Below, piece after piece: positions 12,308 through 23,598 of a stretch of 64,000 nucleotides of DNA (position 1 is its first letter; each line of letters begins with the position of its first letter). This DNA is from Euwallacea fornicatus (taxonomy: Eukaryota > Arthropoda > Insecta > Coleoptera > Curculionidae), in the NCBI RefSeq assembly GCF_040115645.1, contig NC_089543.1, positions 5,518,001-5,582,000 of the forward strand, read 5' to 3'. The notes under the pieces are model-generated. The model was given only the letters and a program-made list of their open reading frames with translations, was not told where the DNA came from and did no database searches. The position numbers and the translations under genes were made by a program.

Positions 12308-12954
12308 CAGGGCATTTCGAGCTCCCTCGACGTCGGGATTTCGGAGACCGGAGGAGGCACGAAGAAGTTTAAATGAGGGCAAAATGGCGTCATTTGGTGT
12401 TGACCAAATGCCGTTTTAAAAAAATTTGAATTTTCCGAGTTCTACCGAAAACATCCGGAAAAGCACTAGAAATTGAGGATTTTGTTTTCATTTTTAAAGC
12501 GCTATTTAGCATATAAGCTCAAAACCGGCAGCACATGTTTTCATTGTCGCTTTTTCTCAGGTACACGGTGACGTTTTCACATTTGTCACCCGACGTTTCG
12601 TTTCTCAGCCACCACCAACTTTATTTTTTCTTATGGGCGCCACATTGGACTTTCCTACAGAAACATAGTCGCATGGCGAATCTGAAAACGCCATCATGTA
12701 GCTGAGAGAAACTGGCAATGGAAATGTGGTTGCGGTTTTGTGCTTCCTTGTCAAATAAAGGTAAAAAGTGAAACTGCATCTCCAATTTTTAGTTTTTTCT
12801 TTCGGATATCTTCGGAAGTACCCGGAAGTTTTAAAATTTGAAAATGGCATTTGGTCAAGCGCTGGATTGCGCAATTTTGCCCTCATCTAAACTTCCTCGT
12901 ATCTTCTCTAGTTTCCGAGATTCCAATGCTGAAGCTCGAATTTGAAATGCCCCG
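12308..12954. mobile_element. Fold-back MITE, 647 bp
   Basis: The left arm, about 12308-12480, is the inverted partner of about 12780-12954. The tips read CAGGGCATTTCGAG and, inverted, CGGGGCATTTCAAATTCGAG. Both arms then share AAGTTTA-ATGAGGGCAAAAT and TTGACCAAATGCC. A TA flanks each end (12306-12307 and 12955-12956). No transposase is present. Size, TA flanks and tip sequence suit a Tc1/mariner-type non-autonomous element; its source element is not in this window. The small open frame at 12605-12886 on the minus strand is a by-product of the repeat. Confidence 0.85.
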
Positions 12955-12956
12955 TA

Positions 12957-13949
12957 CAATCTACGCGCTTCATATTATGATTTTTTAATGACATATTTGT
13001 GGTTTTTTACTCGTGGACCTGACCTGTGAACCGTGTCCCAATTTTTAATCAATTGCACACATGTGATATGACTGTTTACTGGTGAGAAATAGTGAAAATT
13101 GATCTCCACCGAGGCGACCGCCAGTACAATAGATAACGGGGAGATAACATATGTAGGTACCCACGGAAACCCCCAGCTGTAAAGTCTTGCGGTACTACTA
13201 ATATATAGCGGAAAAATTTGCGTCTGGCCTTCGGGAATATTCTAAAAGCTCCACATTTATGCAGTGGTTGAAGCTGGAATAGAGCTAAGTTTTGGGTGCT
13301 CAAACGCTGCTAAGATAGGAATGAAGATTATATGGGAAAATATAACAGAGCATTCGACCGAACCAAACGATCTTTTGCTCTATCTGTTTGTCCCATCTCT
13401 AGGTAAAATATGAACTTAGAAATTTCTGGTGAACTTCTTTAACGCTCGTCATTCATTATCTTGTTTATAACAATTGCGTTTAGAATTCTGTCGTACAAAG
13501 AATCCCAATTCCACGTCACTATATAAATCGTTCTGGAAGTTATAGCTTGAGAGCTGATTTGTTATCCACTAGGGGAGAAATTCCTAAAATAAAATAAAAA
13601 TCTCAGCTCTTATCTGAAGCATTTCTGTGGGATTATGTATATGTGGTTTAACACTACATTAACCACTACGGGAGAGTGCACACAAAGTGCATAATAGAAT
13701 CGGCAACGCTTGCTTTAAACGACGTTGCCAAACGGCTCTGTTTGGGTTAACTAAACGTTCGCTTTAATTTAAAATGCCATTTGCATTACACTTTATTTTG
13801 AACCCCTTTTCGTTCCAACGGCATTATGCAAACCAACTCCATGAGGAACATATTAAAATATCTCTTGAATTCAGCAAAAGTCTTCTACCTAACTAAGCAA
13901 TTATTATTGTCTTTCTGTGCTATTGAATATTTTTGTTTCCACTCCACAG
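12957..13949. other. Unassigned AT-rich DNA
   Basis: No gene or repeat is recognised. The end, about 13925-13949, is a pyrimidine-rich tract closing in CTCCACAG, a good 3' splice-site consensus in front of the candidate at 13950. Confidence 0.45.
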
Positions 13950-14032
13950 CTATGCCAGAAAACTGGGAAACTTCCGAGCGATTATCTTTCATGGGTGACA
14001 AGAGGAAACTTTCGCGAAAGTCGTTCTATTAA
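13950..14032 (+). CDS. Weak candidate for a last exon
   Basis: Directly after the acceptor-like TTTCCACTCCACAG an open frame begins two bases in with ATG and reads MPENWETSERLSFMGDKRKL, closing at TAA 14030-14032. It is hydrophilic and charged, unlike chance translations of AT-rich DNA. A second frame from the same acceptor stays open for 44 codons to a TGA at 14082. I recognise neither peptide, see no donor or partner exon, and cannot choose between frames. It may be chance. Confidence 0.2.
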
Positions 14033-16239
14033 GGAATCTAACTACTACCAATACAAAGAGTACCCAACAAATTATTGGCCGTGACTGTAACTTGAACAAT
14101 ATTTATTTTGTGACAGCTCTTAGCAAATGCTTAAAGTTTGGCAGTTTGCGAGAAATTTATGAGTTTCCTCGCTCCAAAGTTAAAATAACTCGAAGGTCAG
14201 ACTGGAAACTTCATATTTGAAAATTTCTTTCCAGTAACAAATTTTAATTATGTCCCGATGAACGTTCAAAAAGCCTTTCAACGTTCAGGCCGGATTTCTG
14301 CATTGATATAGTAAATTGGCTTAGTATACGCTCTTGTGCACAATACGGCACACTTGCATTATTTATTTACTTAATGTGTTTGCCATATAACGCGATCATC
14401 CTCTCAAAGAGTCGTATATGTTAGGTACGGAAGCAGTACTAGATACAGTGGAAACGTGCAAGCGCGAGCCACTTTTTCCGCTGATTGAGAACTCATGAAA
14501 TTCGTTATTCCGCGATATGTTTGAAATCCTTTTTTCTTTATGAAATAGTCAGAAGTGGATGCTTGAAGCATTTACTTTTCCAGTGTTAAAATTTTGGTTC
14601 GTGAACGGGCGTTTTCGTCATCGTTGTTCTCAAGTGGCGCAGTCGGTAGGATCGACAAGTCACTACATGGCGCATTCATTTCCATTACGGTTTATCGTCA
14701 ATTTATGAAAACCGTTCCGCATAACCGCGGGAACATCTGCACACGGACTATCCACTTTTCAAGTGGAACGAGCGCCACTTAAGAACAACGAGCAGGAAAA
14801 TGCCTTTTTAAAAACTAAAACTTTAATACTGGAAAATTAAGTGTACAATACGTGTTATTATTTCCAGCGTCAAATTTTGATTATTGTTGTGCAAAAAAAC
14901 GGATTTTGAGAAATATCGGGGAACAACAAACTCAAAAATGTCACGAGTTCTCGGGCAGCGCCAGGGGAAATGGTGCAATCTTCCTGGAATGGGTAGCCTC
15001 ATAACTCATGTTTGTGATAATGGTAGCAACCAAGGATAAGCACGTGATTATTTTAAAATGTAAAAAATTTGAAAAAAAAAAACAAATTGCTACCGAGCGT
15101 ACCGTTCAACCCACCAAACTACCTTCTATACCTGGAATTTTCTCATGTTTTCCGAAATAGATCTTCGACGCTAAAAATAGTGCTTTACCTCCACGAGCGT
15201 GTCTAAAATTATCTTTCATAAATACCTGCATAAACTTCTCTGTGTATCAGAGTTCGCAATAGCTGAAAACTAAGTTACTTTAAAAGGTTTAGCAGTTTAT
15301 CTCCATTAAAAGTACCGAAATAAGTTAAATTCTGTCTCACTAAAAGCTACCGAGAAACTCCGTATGCAAAGAGACCCATTTAGAATAATTATCTTGATAT
15401 TTCTATTATCGGAGTATCTGAGATATATTACAACAATTTATTTAGAAACTCCACCTGAAAACTTTAAGGAGAAGGCCTTCGCACTCCGAGCTTCTCGGAC
15501 TCGTGGGGATATTTTATTTCCATACAACTAAACTTATTCAAACGTTCCTGGATCTCTCTTTTATGAAATTTGGTTTATACTTACATAAAGAGATCCTCGC
15601 CTGAGATTACTTCTTAACTTACCTGAAACAGAGAAAACTTTTGATTAATGTTTGAGGCTCCCTGAAACCGAGTTTCTAATAATTGCATAAAGCTAATTTC
15701 CAGTTCTACAGTATTGACCATAAGTTCGCGACTTTATAAATAGCCTATTTTGCTGCAGACCAAATCCATATTTAACTGTGACGTTTTCTTTATTATGCAC
15801 AACAAAAATAGGCGTGCGTTTAAAAATAAAATGTACCCACTGCAAATCCAGTAGTTTGCATGCCGGTTTGCAATAAAAACTCGTCTAGGGTCTATACAGG
15901 TTTAATATTCTAATGCTAATTTTTATATCATGAAAGCCGCTTAAAATTACAATCTGATTTATTTAGCACAGTTATTTTGAGCTAACCCAACTCGAGGATT
16001 TATTTCTGATCAGGTTCGGTCAAAATTTTCGACAGAGCTGAACTGCGTTGTCCAATCATCCAGAAATCAAACAATACCAGTACTACCTGAAGCACGAAAT
16101 CCTGACCACGTTAGATCTGATTAATTTGACAAATTTTATAGTTATTTACGTAACAAGTGGAGAAAGTAATTTCGAGCAATAGGGAAAGTCACGCGAACGT
16201 ATACCACGGTCTAAAACAAAAAGAAAAAAATGAAAAAAA
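14033..16239. other. Unassigned DNA around a short stem-loop
   Basis: Apart from the stem-loop at 14622-14790 nothing is recognised. A-rich runs near 15070 and 16220-16241 are noted; the second acts as the T-rich tail of the tRNA-like sequence on the minus strand. Confidence 0.5.
14622..14790. repeat. Short inverted repeat with nested hairpins
   Basis: CGTTGTTCTCAAGTGGCGC at 14622-14640 pairs with 14772-14790 in reverse complement at 18 of 19 positions. Inside, CCACTT-TTC-AAGTGG (14752-14766) is a perfect hairpin, and the same AAGTGG can alternatively pair with the CCACTT at 14775-14780. It could be a tiny MITE or a structured element; no flanking target duplication is clear. Confidence 0.5.
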
Positions 16240-16375
16240 AAGTTACCCGACCCGGAATCGAACTCGGGTCAGTTTAGAAATATCACAGTAGGGACGCGAC
16301 CCCACATCGTCTTGGCAGATCTGCGCATTATCACTTTCACAATGGCTGACTAGGCGGTCCACGGTTTTCGGGTGG
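16240..16375 (-). repeat. tRNA-derived SINE-like or tRNA pseudogene sequence
   Basis: On the minus strand, GAGTTCGATTCC (16254-16265) matches the Pol III B box, within GACCC-GAGTTCGATTCC-GGGTC, which resembles a T arm although its pairing is imperfect. It is followed by a run of nine T, as in a Pol III terminator. Upstream on that strand, CCGCCTAGTCAGCC is a poor A-box candidate at an over-long distance. No cloverleaf can be drawn, so it is not a functional tRNA gene. A tRNA-derived SINE fragment is the simplest reading. Confidence 0.3.
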
Positions 16376-17314
16376 GGACACCCTATCATTAAAAAACTTT
16401 GGCCATTGTTTAAAAATGTTTACGTTTTCATAATAACTAACCTACATATTCCCTACCCTGTATACATGCTTTCCTTTTAATTGAAATATTCTTTTTATGA
16501 TTTTTCATTTCTAAATTTTCCACCGCTCTCAATGCCCTTTCTCGGAAAAAAATTTAAAATTAGACATTTCATCCCTGCGATAGCATTCTTGTGAATCAAC
16601 GAAAACCTTCAGAGAATCTGTTATTATGCTCGATGCATTCTTCAATATCTTGGCATCCTACACATATACATATGTATCTTTGCCATTTCACCTTGTTTCC
16701 TATTTCGACAGCTTGCGGAAACCCTATCAATTCAATATTAAAATGAAGACTTACCAGTTTGGTTTTCTCGGCCTTTATTTCTGAACTATTCCTGAAAATA
16801 CGATTTTGGAGAAAGCAAAATAGAATTTTTATAATTTTGAAAGTCCGTTTCAGTAGATCTGGGGGAATTGTTTGAAATATATAAACATATATATTAAAAA
16901 ATATGGAGCCGTCGGGTCGCGTCGCGATGCCGTCGTGTAGTCCAAGTGCTTAGGGACTTGTTTCGTTCCAATATTTCACCGTTATGGTTTGGACATGGTG
17001 ATTTCCTTAATTGCATTCCGTGCATTAAAACGTGGCCATTCCGCGGTGGCCAGGAAAGTAGCTCTCAAAAACTGTGTTTGTGCCGGTCTTCTGTCTCCGT
17101 CATTCCTCTTTTTATGAATTTTGTTAATTAATCATATTGGTTGACTGAGTCCAGGATATGTTTCGGAAAGGAATTTGTCTAGATTTGCGTTTCTAGGGGA
17201 TTGAATTCATGTCCAATGCCATCGATTTAAAACAATAGTACATTACATTACAGTTCGTTTAATTGGACGATCAAAAATTCATTCATTACATATCGTTACC
17301 GGCCACCGGAATTC
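16376..17314. other. Unassigned; possible tiny exon on the minus strand
   Basis: No gene is recognised. On the minus strand a 37-base block at 16791-16755 lies between an acceptor-like GTATTTTCAG and a consensus donor CTG/GTAAGT, with one frame open (NSSEIKAEKTKL). This may be chance. Confidence 0.35.
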
Positions 17315-17530
17315 ATGGAACATCACAAGTGGGCAATAAATTTCCTGGGGACGCTCCTACTGTGGGTCCTTCCAGGGAATCAGGGAGAATTTAATCCAAT
17401 CCGATTACCGGTGGGCCATTTTGAAGTCTTCAGTCCGTTATGTAAGAGAAACCGAATCAGTGAAGAAAGTTTCAAAGAAGATTCTATAAAGAAACGAACG
17501 AAAACTGATGATAAGGCGGCGAAAACATAA
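17315..17530 (+). CDS. Short ORF with a signal-peptide-like start; unknown
   Basis: The 71-codon frame starts MEHHKWAINFLGTLLLWVLP: a basic start, a hydrophobic stretch of about 15 residues and a possible cleavage region near GNQG-EF. The rest is hydrophilic, with dibasic pairs (CKR, IKKR), as in some secreted peptide precursors. I recognise no family. The start context is unremarkable and the frame is short enough to occur by chance. A GTAAGA donor-like site lies inside at 17441. About 30 bases downstream a Lys/Glu-rich stretch (17559-17811) is open in two overlapping frames, which may be a decayed continuation or simply A-rich sequence. Confidence 0.22.
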   Translation: MEHHKWAINFLGTLLLWVLPGNQGEFNPIRLPVGHFEVFSPLCKRNRISEESFKEDSIKKRTKTDDKAAKT

Positions 17531-17819
17531 ACTCTAGGAAAACAATCTGCAGAGAAATTTGTTAGTACCAGAGAACGATCAACCGGAACTTTACATCCAT
17601 GAAAAAAAGCTTTTGCTCCCTTCAGCTGAGACAGTTAAAACTGAGATTGGAACTGAAAAAGCAACCAAACGTAAAGCGAATTTTAAGAGCAGTAAAACAC
17701 CTATCACTGGGAACAAAAATGCACTTGCAAAAGCTCCCAGTGAATATGAAGTTGGACGGAAGCATTGAAATTGACCAAGAAATGGAGAATGATCGTGAAA
17801 AAAATATTTGAAGTCAAAA

Positions 17820-18143
17820 ATAAGTACTGAAATGTAAGAAAACTAAAATGAATAGACTCGCTATTAAAAATACGATTTTTAGAATAACGATTTTAAGAAA
17901 AAAGCTTTTAGAGAGAACAAAAGTTTCGGTTCCAGAGAGGTTTTTGTTAGGTAGATTTATTACTGTCTTTGCAGCTACATACATTAATATCATTATCATG
18001 TAATGCTTATACAAAGCCTCAGTAAGGGATTAACGTCATTCTTAGTTAATTTTGATTGAGAATAGTGTGCAATTCCGCCCTTTCTTGTATGGGAAGCCTT
18101 ATTCATAAATACTCACTTAACTCGCTATCTACGCCGCTGCCCT
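17820..18143. other. Unassigned AT-rich DNA
   Basis: Nothing is recognised between the Lys-rich frames and the B-box-like sequence at 18144. Confidence 0.5.
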
Positions 18144-18216
18144 GGATCGAACCGCGGTACTTTTCGGAAATCTCCGCTCGGTCAACATTTTTAGGTTGAC
18201 CGAACGACCTTCGGTA
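18144..18216 (-). repeat. tRNA-like A/B-box remnant with hairpin
   Basis: On the minus strand, GGTTCGATCC (18153-18144) is a perfect B box and TGACCGAGCGG (18184-18174) resembles an A box. The roughly 20 bases between them are too few for a tRNA. GGTCAAC-CTAAAAAT-GTTGACC forms a hairpin over the A-box side. It may be a deleted tRNA pseudogene or SINE fragment, or chance. Confidence 0.25.
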
Positions 18217-18348
18217 CGACGCGTAAATGATTCACAATTATTTGTTTACATTTATTAAAGTTTTTTATGGGCACATTCCTCAAAAATACCAAACTAATCC
18301 CATGCCCAGCGACGATGCACGACACTGCATTTATAGACGTATTACATA

Positions 18349-19024
18349 CAGTCACTCAAAAAAGTATTCATACAGCCGGAAGAAAATTCTGTAAACCGTA
18401 ACTTTTGACTGATTTTGTTCTAATTTTGTATAATGAAAATTCAAACCGAAGCTCAATTTGCGTAATTGAGCAACTTTTGAAAATTTATCTTTTAGAGTGC
18501 TTTCCAGCGTTTAAAAAAAAATCCGTTTTGAAAACTTCTTGTGCGGTGGAAATTTTTCAATGTGGTTTTAACATTCTTGTAAAGGGGATTTTTCTTCATA
18601 TATCCTGAAAATTTGATCAAAATCGAACAACAAATAAGGGAGTTTCAGTCTTTCTAAAACGCCAAAGAGTGACGATTTTCGCGCAAAATGACGAAACTTT
18701 GACATTTTTGACGACTTTAAAAAGCTGCAACTCCCTTATTTGTTGTTCGATTTTGATCAAATTTTCAGGATATATGAAGAAAAATCCCCTTTACAAGAAT
18801 GTTAAAACCACATCGAAAAATTTCGACCGCACAAGAAGTTTTCAAAACGGAGTTTTTTTTAAACGCTGAAAAGCACTCTAAAAGTTAAATTTTCAAAAGT
18901 TGTTCAATTACGCAAATTGAGTTTCGATTTGAATTTTCATTATACTAAATTTGAACAAAATCAGTCAAAAGTTACGGTTTACAGAATTTTTTTCCGGCTG
19001 TATGAATACTTTTTTGAGTGACTG
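18349..19024. mobile_element. 676-bp near-perfect palindromic MITE, Tc1-type ends
   Basis: The two halves, about 18349-18650 and 18722-19024, are reverse complements with only scattered differences, around a spacer of about 70 bases. Both tips read CAGTCACTCAAAAAAGTATT going inward, the style of Tc1-like termini, and TA flanks each side (18347-18348 and 19025-19026). No transposase is encoded; the frames inside are by-products. The element was presumably mobilised by a Tc1-like transposase elsewhere in the genome. A transcript across it would fold into a roughly 300-bp hairpin. Confidence 0.9.
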
Positions 19025-19026
19025 TA

Positions 19027-20522
19027 CATCTGCCGGTGCAGGTATAACAATATGATATATCCCTTGAAACGAAAGGTAATTGTTTTTTAGTGCATTTGTT
19101 GATCTATAGGATGTCCCCCTAAAAAATGAACTCTCGGCAGGTTCAGTCTGTAAAGCATTAATTTTGGGCCATCCTGTAGCGAGCGAGTTTGGAAAAACGG
19201 GTACTGAAGGGATGCTATTATAGCGGTTGTTAATAACACGGTAAAAATGAATTGTTTTACTGTTGAGAGGTGCCCATTTGTGTCCTCCTACATCCATGAA
19301 AGTATTCTAATCCTCGCCGTCATTATTATTCCTACATCTGGACCTCCGATTCTCATGATAATGGATGATAGTAAATCTTGACCCTTGATCGGCAGGATGG
19401 GAAATGGTAGTTATGCATTCAATGCGTAAGCAATAATTTTTCAATTTTTCATATATGATCCAAAATAACGTATGGCGAGCAATATAAAAAATATTTTTCA
19501 AGGGTTTTAGACTTATAGCCTATTTTGCATGATCGTGTCCGCACTTTATCACGGGGATCTCGATACCCTGTGATATGAGCGAAGGGCCGAATTTTCGTAG
19601 TTTGGCATAAAATCTATATTTCGAAACACGCAGAACTGATAGGAGACATATGGTGCAATGGTCGGGGCTTACGTAAGATATGACAGATATAAATGGTGTT
19701 TTAGATAAATGAACGCATTTTTATCCCGCACGTTTCATATATTTATCAAAAGCAGGTAACTATTAGTTTTGAGCACGGTATAAAGGGTCGAGCGCAGTGA
19801 TGCCCTAGAATAGTGCGGATATATTGTCTTGTGTTGAGAACTTATTATGGAGTGGAAATAATGCTGAACAAATCGGCGTTTGATTAAATCAAAATCTCTG
19901 ATGAAAGGGATGGTAAAATTTATTGATGTCAAACCCCTCGACTTGCCTAATTTACTGCATGGAACAAAGAGGGGCAGAACAGAGGGGAGGCATGGCTGAT
20001 ATACTACAAAGTGCGTTGCTTGGCAAAAATGACTGTATATACTGTCCAGCATTTTCCCAACTCCTACGACACACCAGAACTATTGAAGTCCATAACCATT
20101 TCCGAATATATTCGGTTCTGGAAAAATTTCCTACGTTGAAAACGTTGTGAACGAGCTTTCGAAAAGTTGCCAAACCTTATATTTATTTATGACTTAGAGA
20201 GGTTTCTCCAGAGCTGCTTCTCTCTCGACATGCTAATGAAATTCCCATTAGGTGGAAAATTCGCTTTCTGGACCAGCCAGTGTCCTCGTGTTTTATGGCA
20301 TTTTTGTGTTTATCGCATTATTTCCCGAAGGCGCGTTAAACTGGAGACGGAAGGATCGGACACTTCATCTTTGGCCAACATATGAGATATGTCTGAGTCG
20401 TCGTGCAAAGTGCAGAAATACAATAAAGGCACCCATTTTAAGAACAAGACAATCTGAGTGGTCTCGTAAAACTTATATCGAAAGACGGCATCTAACTGCC
20501 TGAATTTCCGGATGACTGACCT
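19027..20522. other. Unassigned DNA
   Basis: No gene is recognised. Overlapping open frames at 19735-20173 on both strands have no family resemblance. The missing N-terminal part of the transposase fragment at 20523 should lie upstream, but I cannot see it. Confidence 0.45.
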
Positions 20523-20754
20523 CTAATTTTAAGACAAAATATTCCCAATCGTGGAACAGCTTGTGTGGCTCAGATACCTTGGCCTGCACGCCGGCCCGAC
20601 TTCAATCCTATGGTTTTGTGCGTATGAAAATATGTATATGAGGTCGACCGTTTGTGAAAAGTCCATAAATAGTCGACAGTAATTACTACAACGAATTGAA
20701 AACGAAGCAGAAAGAGCTCGAAATGAAAATTTACTATTTAAAATTGATCGTTAA
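20523..20754 (+). pseudogene. Fragment of a DUF4817-group transposase
   Basis: One frame reads NRGTACVAQIPWPARRPDFN followed by PM, matching the conserved segment before the last catalytic acid of these elements (WPAR-SPD-F-N-P-M-D-F). It continues through KYVYEVD and, after stops and a frame change, LLQRIENEAERARNENLLFK to a TAA at 20752. The order and spacing match the C-terminal third of this Tc1/mariner-related family. The catalytic Asp expected after PM is replaced (PMVLCV). No inverted ends are visible, so this is a truncated, dead copy. Confidence 0.65.
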
Positions 20755-22289
20755 GCAAACGTGTAACCAAATGTATTCAAACAAATATTAGTCATTTTTA
20801 ACATTTACTAGCAAAAAAGGCATGTTTTATTAGATTGATAAGTGATAATAATTGTTGAATGATGTGGGTATTTTTCTACTATTCATTAAATTAATAAAAC
20901 GGCTATTGTTGAGAAATTAAATGTTTATTTATACTCTTTGTATATTTATGATGAATACATTAAGATTAAACATAATTTTTTACCAGTGTAGACTGTTGGA
21001 ATAAATTTAAATCAACATTTTCATTTTACTATGCTGCGCAGTAAACCGTTTAAATGGAAATATGGCACAGTGTGTCCTAGCGACATTTATAAGGTATATT
21101 TTCTAAAAATAAATAAGATAAAATATTACGAAAGCTCAGTTCTGCGCTTATCCTCAGCCCGTATTCGTAGTGCTGCAGATAATTTGAAGTTAGCTTATGC
21201 TTTGATTCAGAGAATTTAAGCCATGCATAACATGCATGCATTCAAGTTCCCAAGTTCATTCAAGTCCAACTGTAAAGACGTTTACCAACTTAGAATCCAC
21301 TTTTGTGGAGCAATTTTGGTACGCAAACAAGCTCTAAATTTTTGTTTTTTTTTTTTTTTTTAATTTTATTTGGTCAGATGAAGTGAAGCTATCTAGGGAA
21401 GGCGTTTTCAATAGAAGATGAAAAATATTGGGTTTGAAGAAAAATTCACTTTTACCGTAAAATTCCACCAAATGTTTCGAAATCCAAAGATCGAACGTGA
21501 ACGATTTTTCAGAAAACTTAACTCTAGAAGAGTATAGGGCTGTGAGATTGGCCTGTCAAAATCCCCGGTCTTCCCTTCTGGATTTTTTTACTTATGGAGT
21601 AAAATAAAAGAATTACTTTACATCACCCTACTAAACCGTAATGGAAAAAACCTTAATGGGGTTTAGGGGACCGCAGTTCGGCCTGCGAATGTGCGGTTTT
21701 TAAAGTATTTGGAATTCAATGGTAGCCATTTTGACCATCTAATGTAAATATCAAATAATTGTATTATTTCATTGTTTATGTGCGTTTTATTTAGAATTCA
21801 AGTTATTTACGGCACTGTGAACTTGTTCCACGTTGAATAGTATTATTTTGTATTCGTATAAACGCGCAAATGAATATTGATAACCCCACTACCTGTCAAA
21901 TCGTTTGAACAATCGCATAGTTTTCAACCATCATGGCATTCCAGAGATACCTCCGGTAAATATGCCAAATAATCCAAAGTTCAGAGACAATACACAAAAC
22001 AACATTTATTAGTGAAATATCATGGTTTAGATGCAGGAACATGATACATAATTTTAAATAGAATCCAACCGTTTTTAAACATATTTACCAGTAGATTGAG
22101 TTTCTCGAAAAAAAGTACTTTTGGGTAGGTTTAGCATGCAATCGTACAAGTGTTCATTTCGAGCCTCCCTGTACAAGGTAGAACCGCTTTTTTCGGCATG
22201 AGCATGCTTTAACGGGGTTTAATTTTGAGCAAAAAAATACGAACGTTAATTAATATTTCGCAAATATCTGGAGGAAAAGTAAAATAGTA
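20755..22289. other. Unassigned DNA with a 17-T run
   Basis: No gene is recognised. A pure T run at 21345-21361 has no adjacent retrotransposon sequence that I can identify. A lone transposon-like terminus near 22160-22173 (GAGCCTCCCTGTACA) lacks a partner. Confidence 0.5.
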
Positions 22290-22458
22290 CACAGGGTGTA
22301 GCGCTAAAGCGTCGGCAGTACTATTTGTTGTACCAAGCCGTATCGAAGCGCTGCAAACGTTTTAGGTTGATAGATCAAGGACCCGTATTTCTAAGTTTTC
22401 AGGGAAATCAGCCGTTTTTCGGAAACGCCTAACATACCATCTAAAACGAAACACTCTG
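22290..22458. mobile_element. Possible small MITE, ~170 bp
   Basis: The left tip CACAGGGTGTAGCG and the inverted right tip CAGAGTGTTTCG are similar over about 12 bases, and TA lies just outside both (22288-22289 and 22459-22460, the latter within a TA run). The inner sequences are not clearly complementary, so this could be two unrelated termini. Confidence 0.35.
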
Positions 22459-22461
22459 TAT

Positions 22462-23596
22462 ATATATATATACCGCATGATTATTATAATAGCTGCCTGT
22501 TAAATCGCGAAATGTCCTTTCCGCCCGGTTTGTAATGAAATTCATGGCAAGTAATTTCATTATATGCGATTTTGCCGATTTTCTGAAAGTTCTACATTTC
22601 TAATTTGCGTTTTAATGTAGAGTATGAAACCATAATTTCATAGAGAGCACAATATACTAGAGAAAGCAATTTTTTCTTTGAAAATAGCAACGCTTTTAAT
22701 TACAGGTGCCTGTTCAAGCCACCTTTTAATTACAGCTAATTCTTTGCAAGGTCGACCGGGACTTGTGCATTTTGCATTTTAATTTAAATCCTCTAAAGAG
22801 TACTCAGATGCAGAGGCCCACTGATTTAACATCTTTCAAATTTTAGAGGGGAAATTGGTCGAATAAATTTGGGCGCTTTTTCGTACGTTTTAAATTTTTC
22901 CCAAACTTGGAAAACAACGTAGGGTACACGTTTTCAAAATTAACACTTAAGGAGGTACGGTAAAATCGGATATAAATCGATGATCGTCAAAGTTTTGCCT
23001 TGCGATTTTTAAGAAATCGATTCCATGAATCTTCAAAAGTTGCTAAACACTCTTAATTCCACTTATTCCCAGTTCGACGTTAGAGGACATCTCTCTATAG
23101 CTCTCTTACGTATATACCTTTATATAAGAGAGAAAATCACTTTAATAAAGGAGCTCGTCCATAATTGGTATTAAAGGGTACACACACGCACCCCTGATAT
23201 CGGAGAAGTACTTAAATCGGTCGTAGTCGACAAGCAAGAAGGTTCGGCGAAGAGGCGCAAAAAGGAACGCTAAGACTGATTTTAAATGGAATGTTTTTCA
23301 TGAGGTTTCATCATCCATTCAGCTGAATCCTAGAAATTGTTTTCTCGGGCAAACGAAAATAGAGGGTGTGTTTATGTCTCTTTTCTAGCTCAGTTTTTAT
23401 GTACCGGCTAATACTAACCATTTCTTGGCCGTTTTCAAGAATTATAATAGAAATTTTTGATTTGCAAAAAAGAAGGACGTGATGATCCGGGGATAAAGCC
23501 AGTTAAAGTCTTTTCTGTTCAAATAAAAAAATAAATAGTAGATAAATATGTATGTATCTTTCCGTTTGCTCATCGGTTATTTCAGACGAAGTTCTA
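22462..23596. other. Unassigned DNA
   Basis: A short (TA)n run starts near 22459. Nothing else is recognised up to the transposon end at 23599. Confidence 0.5.
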
Positions 23597-23598
23597 TA

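Noticed and set aside
21345..21361. 17-T run as a possible retrotransposon tail on the minus strand
   Set aside because: No reverse transcriptase, SINE or target duplication beside it.
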